Positions 24,151 through 25,632 of a stretch of 25,632 nucleotides of DNA are shown here, piece by piece. This DNA comes from Lachnospiraceae bacterium. GTDB lineage: Bacteria; Bacillota_A; Clostridia; Lachnospirales; Lachnospiraceae. The position numbers were made by a program, and so were the translations under genes. A model generated the notes under the pieces. It saw only the letters and a list, made by a program, of their open reading frames with translations, searched no databases and was not told where the DNA came from. Location of the stretch: the NCBI GenBank assembly GCA_024699595.1, contig JAILPG010000171.1, forward strand, positions 1 to 25,632. Reading direction: 5' to 3'. Within the stretch, counting starts at the first letter, position 1. Each line of letters begins with the position of its first letter.

Positions 24151-24650
24151 GCATATTCATCATTGATTATCTGTAAGGCTTCCTTGTCTCCGGAGAGATT
24201 GTCCGGATGGAATATCTTCAACAGATCCCTGTACCGTTTCTTAAGAGCTAAGAAATTATCAACGCCGTTAAACAGTACTCCCGCATCATCGGCCCCGCCG
24301 AAGGAATAAGCGTTCTTTTTGTTTCTCTCAAACTCTTCTTTTTCCTTTTCAAAAGCTTCCTTGTCCCTGCAAAGCTCTTTGAATCCGTTTTCTAAGATCG
24401 CAAGCTTTCTTTCGACAAGCATCTTCTGATATGCTATTGTCTTTGCCTCGAGATCTGCGGCCTTGTCCCGGTTATTAACGGAGTCTGCTACGATCTGTTT
24501 CTCCGAATTGAACCTCTGCTTCTCTGCCTCGAAAGCTTCTCTTTCTCTTTCGAGATTTGCGCGGTCTATCTCAAGCTTCTTGCTCTCCTGCATCAGCCAG
24601 AACCTGATGGCGGCAAGATCATCCACTGTAATATCCTTTGCGATATCCAT
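24129..24650 (-). CDS. Coiled-coil protein with C-terminal J-domain fragment
   Basis: 173 residues. Residues ~18-112 are highly charged with strong heptad character (ESKKLEIDRANLERERE; FEKEKEEFERNKK), predicting a long coiled coil. Residues ~130-173 resemble the second half of a DnaJ J-domain: LKKRYRDLLKIFHPDNLSGD with the HPD motif at 148-150, then ALQIINDEYAKLKDIY as helix III. The HPD tripeptide is what stimulates DnaK ATPase in true J-proteins, so it may recruit DnaK to a coiled-coil partner. The usual helix I is short or missing. AAGGGGA lies 5 bases before the ATG. It has its own promoter and structured leader. The identity beyond these domains is not known to me. Confidence 0.82.
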   Translation of the reverse strand: MDIAKDITVDDLAAIRFWLMQESKKLEIDRANLEREREAFEAEKQRFNSEKQIVADSVNNRDKAADLEAKTIAYQKMLVERKLAILENGFKELCRDKEAFEKEKEEFERNKKNAYSFGGADDAGVLFNGVDNFLALKKRYRDLLKIFHPDNLSGDKEALQIINDEYAKLKDIY

Positions 24651-24684
24651 ACTGTTCCCCTTAAATATGATATTTATACTCCTT

Positions 24685-24735
24685 ATGTGGTACCCTCAAG
24701 CTCTTGTATTCTCTCCCCACAGGAATACACCACAT
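24685..24735 (-). other. Structured leader of the J-domain gene
   Basis: The predicted transcript starts almost exactly at a nested hairpin. The outer arms are ATGTGGT (24735-24729) and ACCACAT (24691-24685). The inner arms are GTATTC (24728-24723) and GAATAC (24711-24706), stacked on the outer arm, with an 11-base purine-rich loop. A 14-base single-stranded bulge sits on the 3' side. AAGGAG lies right after the stem and a second site (AAGGGGA) lies before the ATG. The role is unknown: RNA stability, a binding site, or a DNA operator are all possible. Confidence 0.5.
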
Positions 24736-24741
24736 ATAGTT

Positions 24742-24770
24742 AATATATAACAGTGTTATACTTATGTCAA
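24742..24770 (-). promoter_or_regulatory. Promoter of the J-domain gene
   Basis: Minus strand: perfect -35 box TTGACA (24770-24765), 17-base spacer, -10 box TATATT (24747-24742). Transcription is expected to start near 24735, giving a leader of about 85 bases. It lies in the 166-base gap after gerW, which shows no clear terminator. Confidence 0.82.
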
Positions 24771-24816
24771 CCCCCTATTACCATATCCGATTTTCTGCTT
24801 TTGTTAACGTGCTGCT

Positions 24817-25221
24817 CTATTCTTCCGCTTCATCATCCTCATCCGGGAATGCGGTTTTCTTTGCTTCATCGTCACTGATCTTTGAATTCTTCTTTGCGGA
24901 GAAATTGTTTACCAGATCCGGAACCATATCAAGGATCTTTGTAAGTCCATCCTGATTCTTGATATTTACAAGTCTGGTAGTCCCGTTTGAGATCACGAGT
25001 ACGGCTGACGGGGTCATCTTGCCAGAAAGCCCCCCTGCACCGTTATCCTTTTTCTCACCTCTGAAATTTCCGGCTCCGACTCCAAAGGAGACATCAACAA
25101 ACGGAACTATGATCGTACCGTTTATGTTTACAGGCTCTCCGACAACTGTTTTGGATGACAGGAATCCGTCCATTCCCGATAACAGCGTTTCAACTATCTG
25201 ATTAAAATTCTTTTCAGCCAT
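24817..25221 (-). CDS. gerW: GerW family (YtfJ) protein
   Basis: Homolog of Bacillus YtfJ/GerW, a forespore protein linked to spore germination; non-sporulating Clostridia also keep it. The 134-residue protein has the family pattern VVGEPVNINGTIIVPFVDVSFGVGAG, a glycine-rich centre (NGAGGLSGKMTPSAVLVIS) and an acidic C-terminus (DEDDEAEE). No signal peptide or membrane helix is seen. The ribosome site AAGGAGAGG lies upstream of the ATG. It sits two bases after a DUF2953 gene, the same pairing as ytfI-ytfJ in Bacillus, which supports both calls. Confidence 0.93.
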   Translation of the reverse strand: MAEKNFNQIVETLLSGMDGFLSSKTVVGEPVNINGTIIVPFVDVSFGVGAGNFRGEKKDNGAGGLSGKMTPSAVLVISNGTTRLVNIKNQDGLTKILDMVPDLVNNFSAKKNSKISDDEAKKTAFPDEDDEAEE

Positions 25222-25223
25222 TA

Positions 25224-25632
25224 TTACCTCTCCTTATGCTTAAGCGCTTTCAAAAATCTTCTGAAGCCTTTATGAAAATATACCCTATATCCGATCAACA
25301 GTAAAGTAAATACTCTTGCTCTTGTCTTCAAAAGCAGGTCAAAATCCGTAATATCCCTGTCATAATAAGGCTCCACGGTCAATCCATTTCCGATAAACGG
25401 ATATATGATCGAAAGGATCGAGAGTATCTTTCCCGTATCATACGGATCTTCTCTTCCTATCTCAAGGTGTGCCTTAAATACCTTTGGCTTTAGATGCTTA
25501 AGAAGCTTTTCACCCTCTGTCATCAGATTTGACAGCTGTTCCTTCGTATCGGGCCTGTTAAAAAGAGCTATATAGTAATCCGCATCATCATATATACCCT
25601 TTGCTTTTTTAATGATCTTAACGGTCTTATTC
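25224..25632 (-). CDS. DUF2953 (YtfI-like) protein, C-terminal part
   Basis: The frame is open to the right edge, so the start lies outside the window; about 135 residues are visible. The stretch FKAHLEIGREDPYDTGKILSILSIIYP followed by a P-Y-Y-D-R-D segment matches the DUF2953 pattern (GxxDPxxTG), and the short hydrophobic segment VFTLLLIGYRVYFH near the end is typical. DUF2953 proteins usually have an N-terminal membrane anchor, which would be outside the window. Function is unknown; the conserved neighbour is GerW, two bases downstream. Confidence 0.82.
   Translation of the reverse strand, partial: NKTVKIIKKAKGIYDDADYYIALFNRPDTKEQLSNLMTEGEKLLKHLKPKVFKAHLEIGREDPYDTGKILSILSIIYPFIGNGLTVEPYYDRDITDFDLLLKTRARVFTLLLIGYRVYFHKGFRRFLKALKHKER

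Overview
The window is a compact, gene-dense piece of bacterial chromosome with no sign of mobile DNA, phage, CRISPR or resistance islands. Several traits point to a member of Clostridia, most likely Lachnospiraceae (Butyrivibrio/Roseburia type). These are moderate GC, strong AGGAGG-type ribosome sites, a GerW (YtfJ) plus DUF2953 pair known from spore-forming Firmicutes, a short HisG with HisZ, a HisIE fused to a HisF-like domain, a RecU resolvase, and the rpmB / yloU / fakA / recG order. The lineage is inferred from gene content and order; no database search was possible. All genes but one (rpmB) lie on the minus strand.

Reading in the direction of transcription (high to low coordinates): 25632-24817 holds the end of a DUF2953 protein and gerW. 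24650-24129 is a coiled-coil protein with a C-terminal J-domain fragment; it has its own strong promoter and a structured leader, and it ends in a hairpin shared with the convergent ribosomal gene rpmB (23881-24066, plus strand). Back-to-back promoters at about 23746-23825 separate rpmB from an Asp23-family gene and fakA. These are followed by a hairpin terminator and then recG.

A promoter at 19407-19379 begins what looks like a nine-gene operon down to 9422: parE, parC, rsmD, coaD, a coiled-coil protein with a proline-rich tail, a PepD-like protein that has lost key metal and catalytic residues, a two-TM membrane protein of unknown function, an RluA-type pseudouridine synthase and recU. Genes are spaced -44 to about +113 bases apart and no terminator is visible inside the run.

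A near-consensus promoter at 9352-9324 drives hisZ-hisG-hisD-hisB-hisIE. This is part of the histidine pathway; hisA, hisF, hisH and hisC are not in the window. Downstream, with no visible terminator in between, follow a radical SAM protein, its DUF2344 partner, a short RNase E/G and the start of mutS, joined by overlaps of 14, 8 and 4 bases.

I see no obvious new multi-gene system. The best leads are the apparently inactive PepD-like protein beside an unknown membrane protein, the catalytically degenerate HisF-like domain fused to HisIE, the poorly understood radical SAM/DUF2344 pair, and the structured leader of the J-domain gene.
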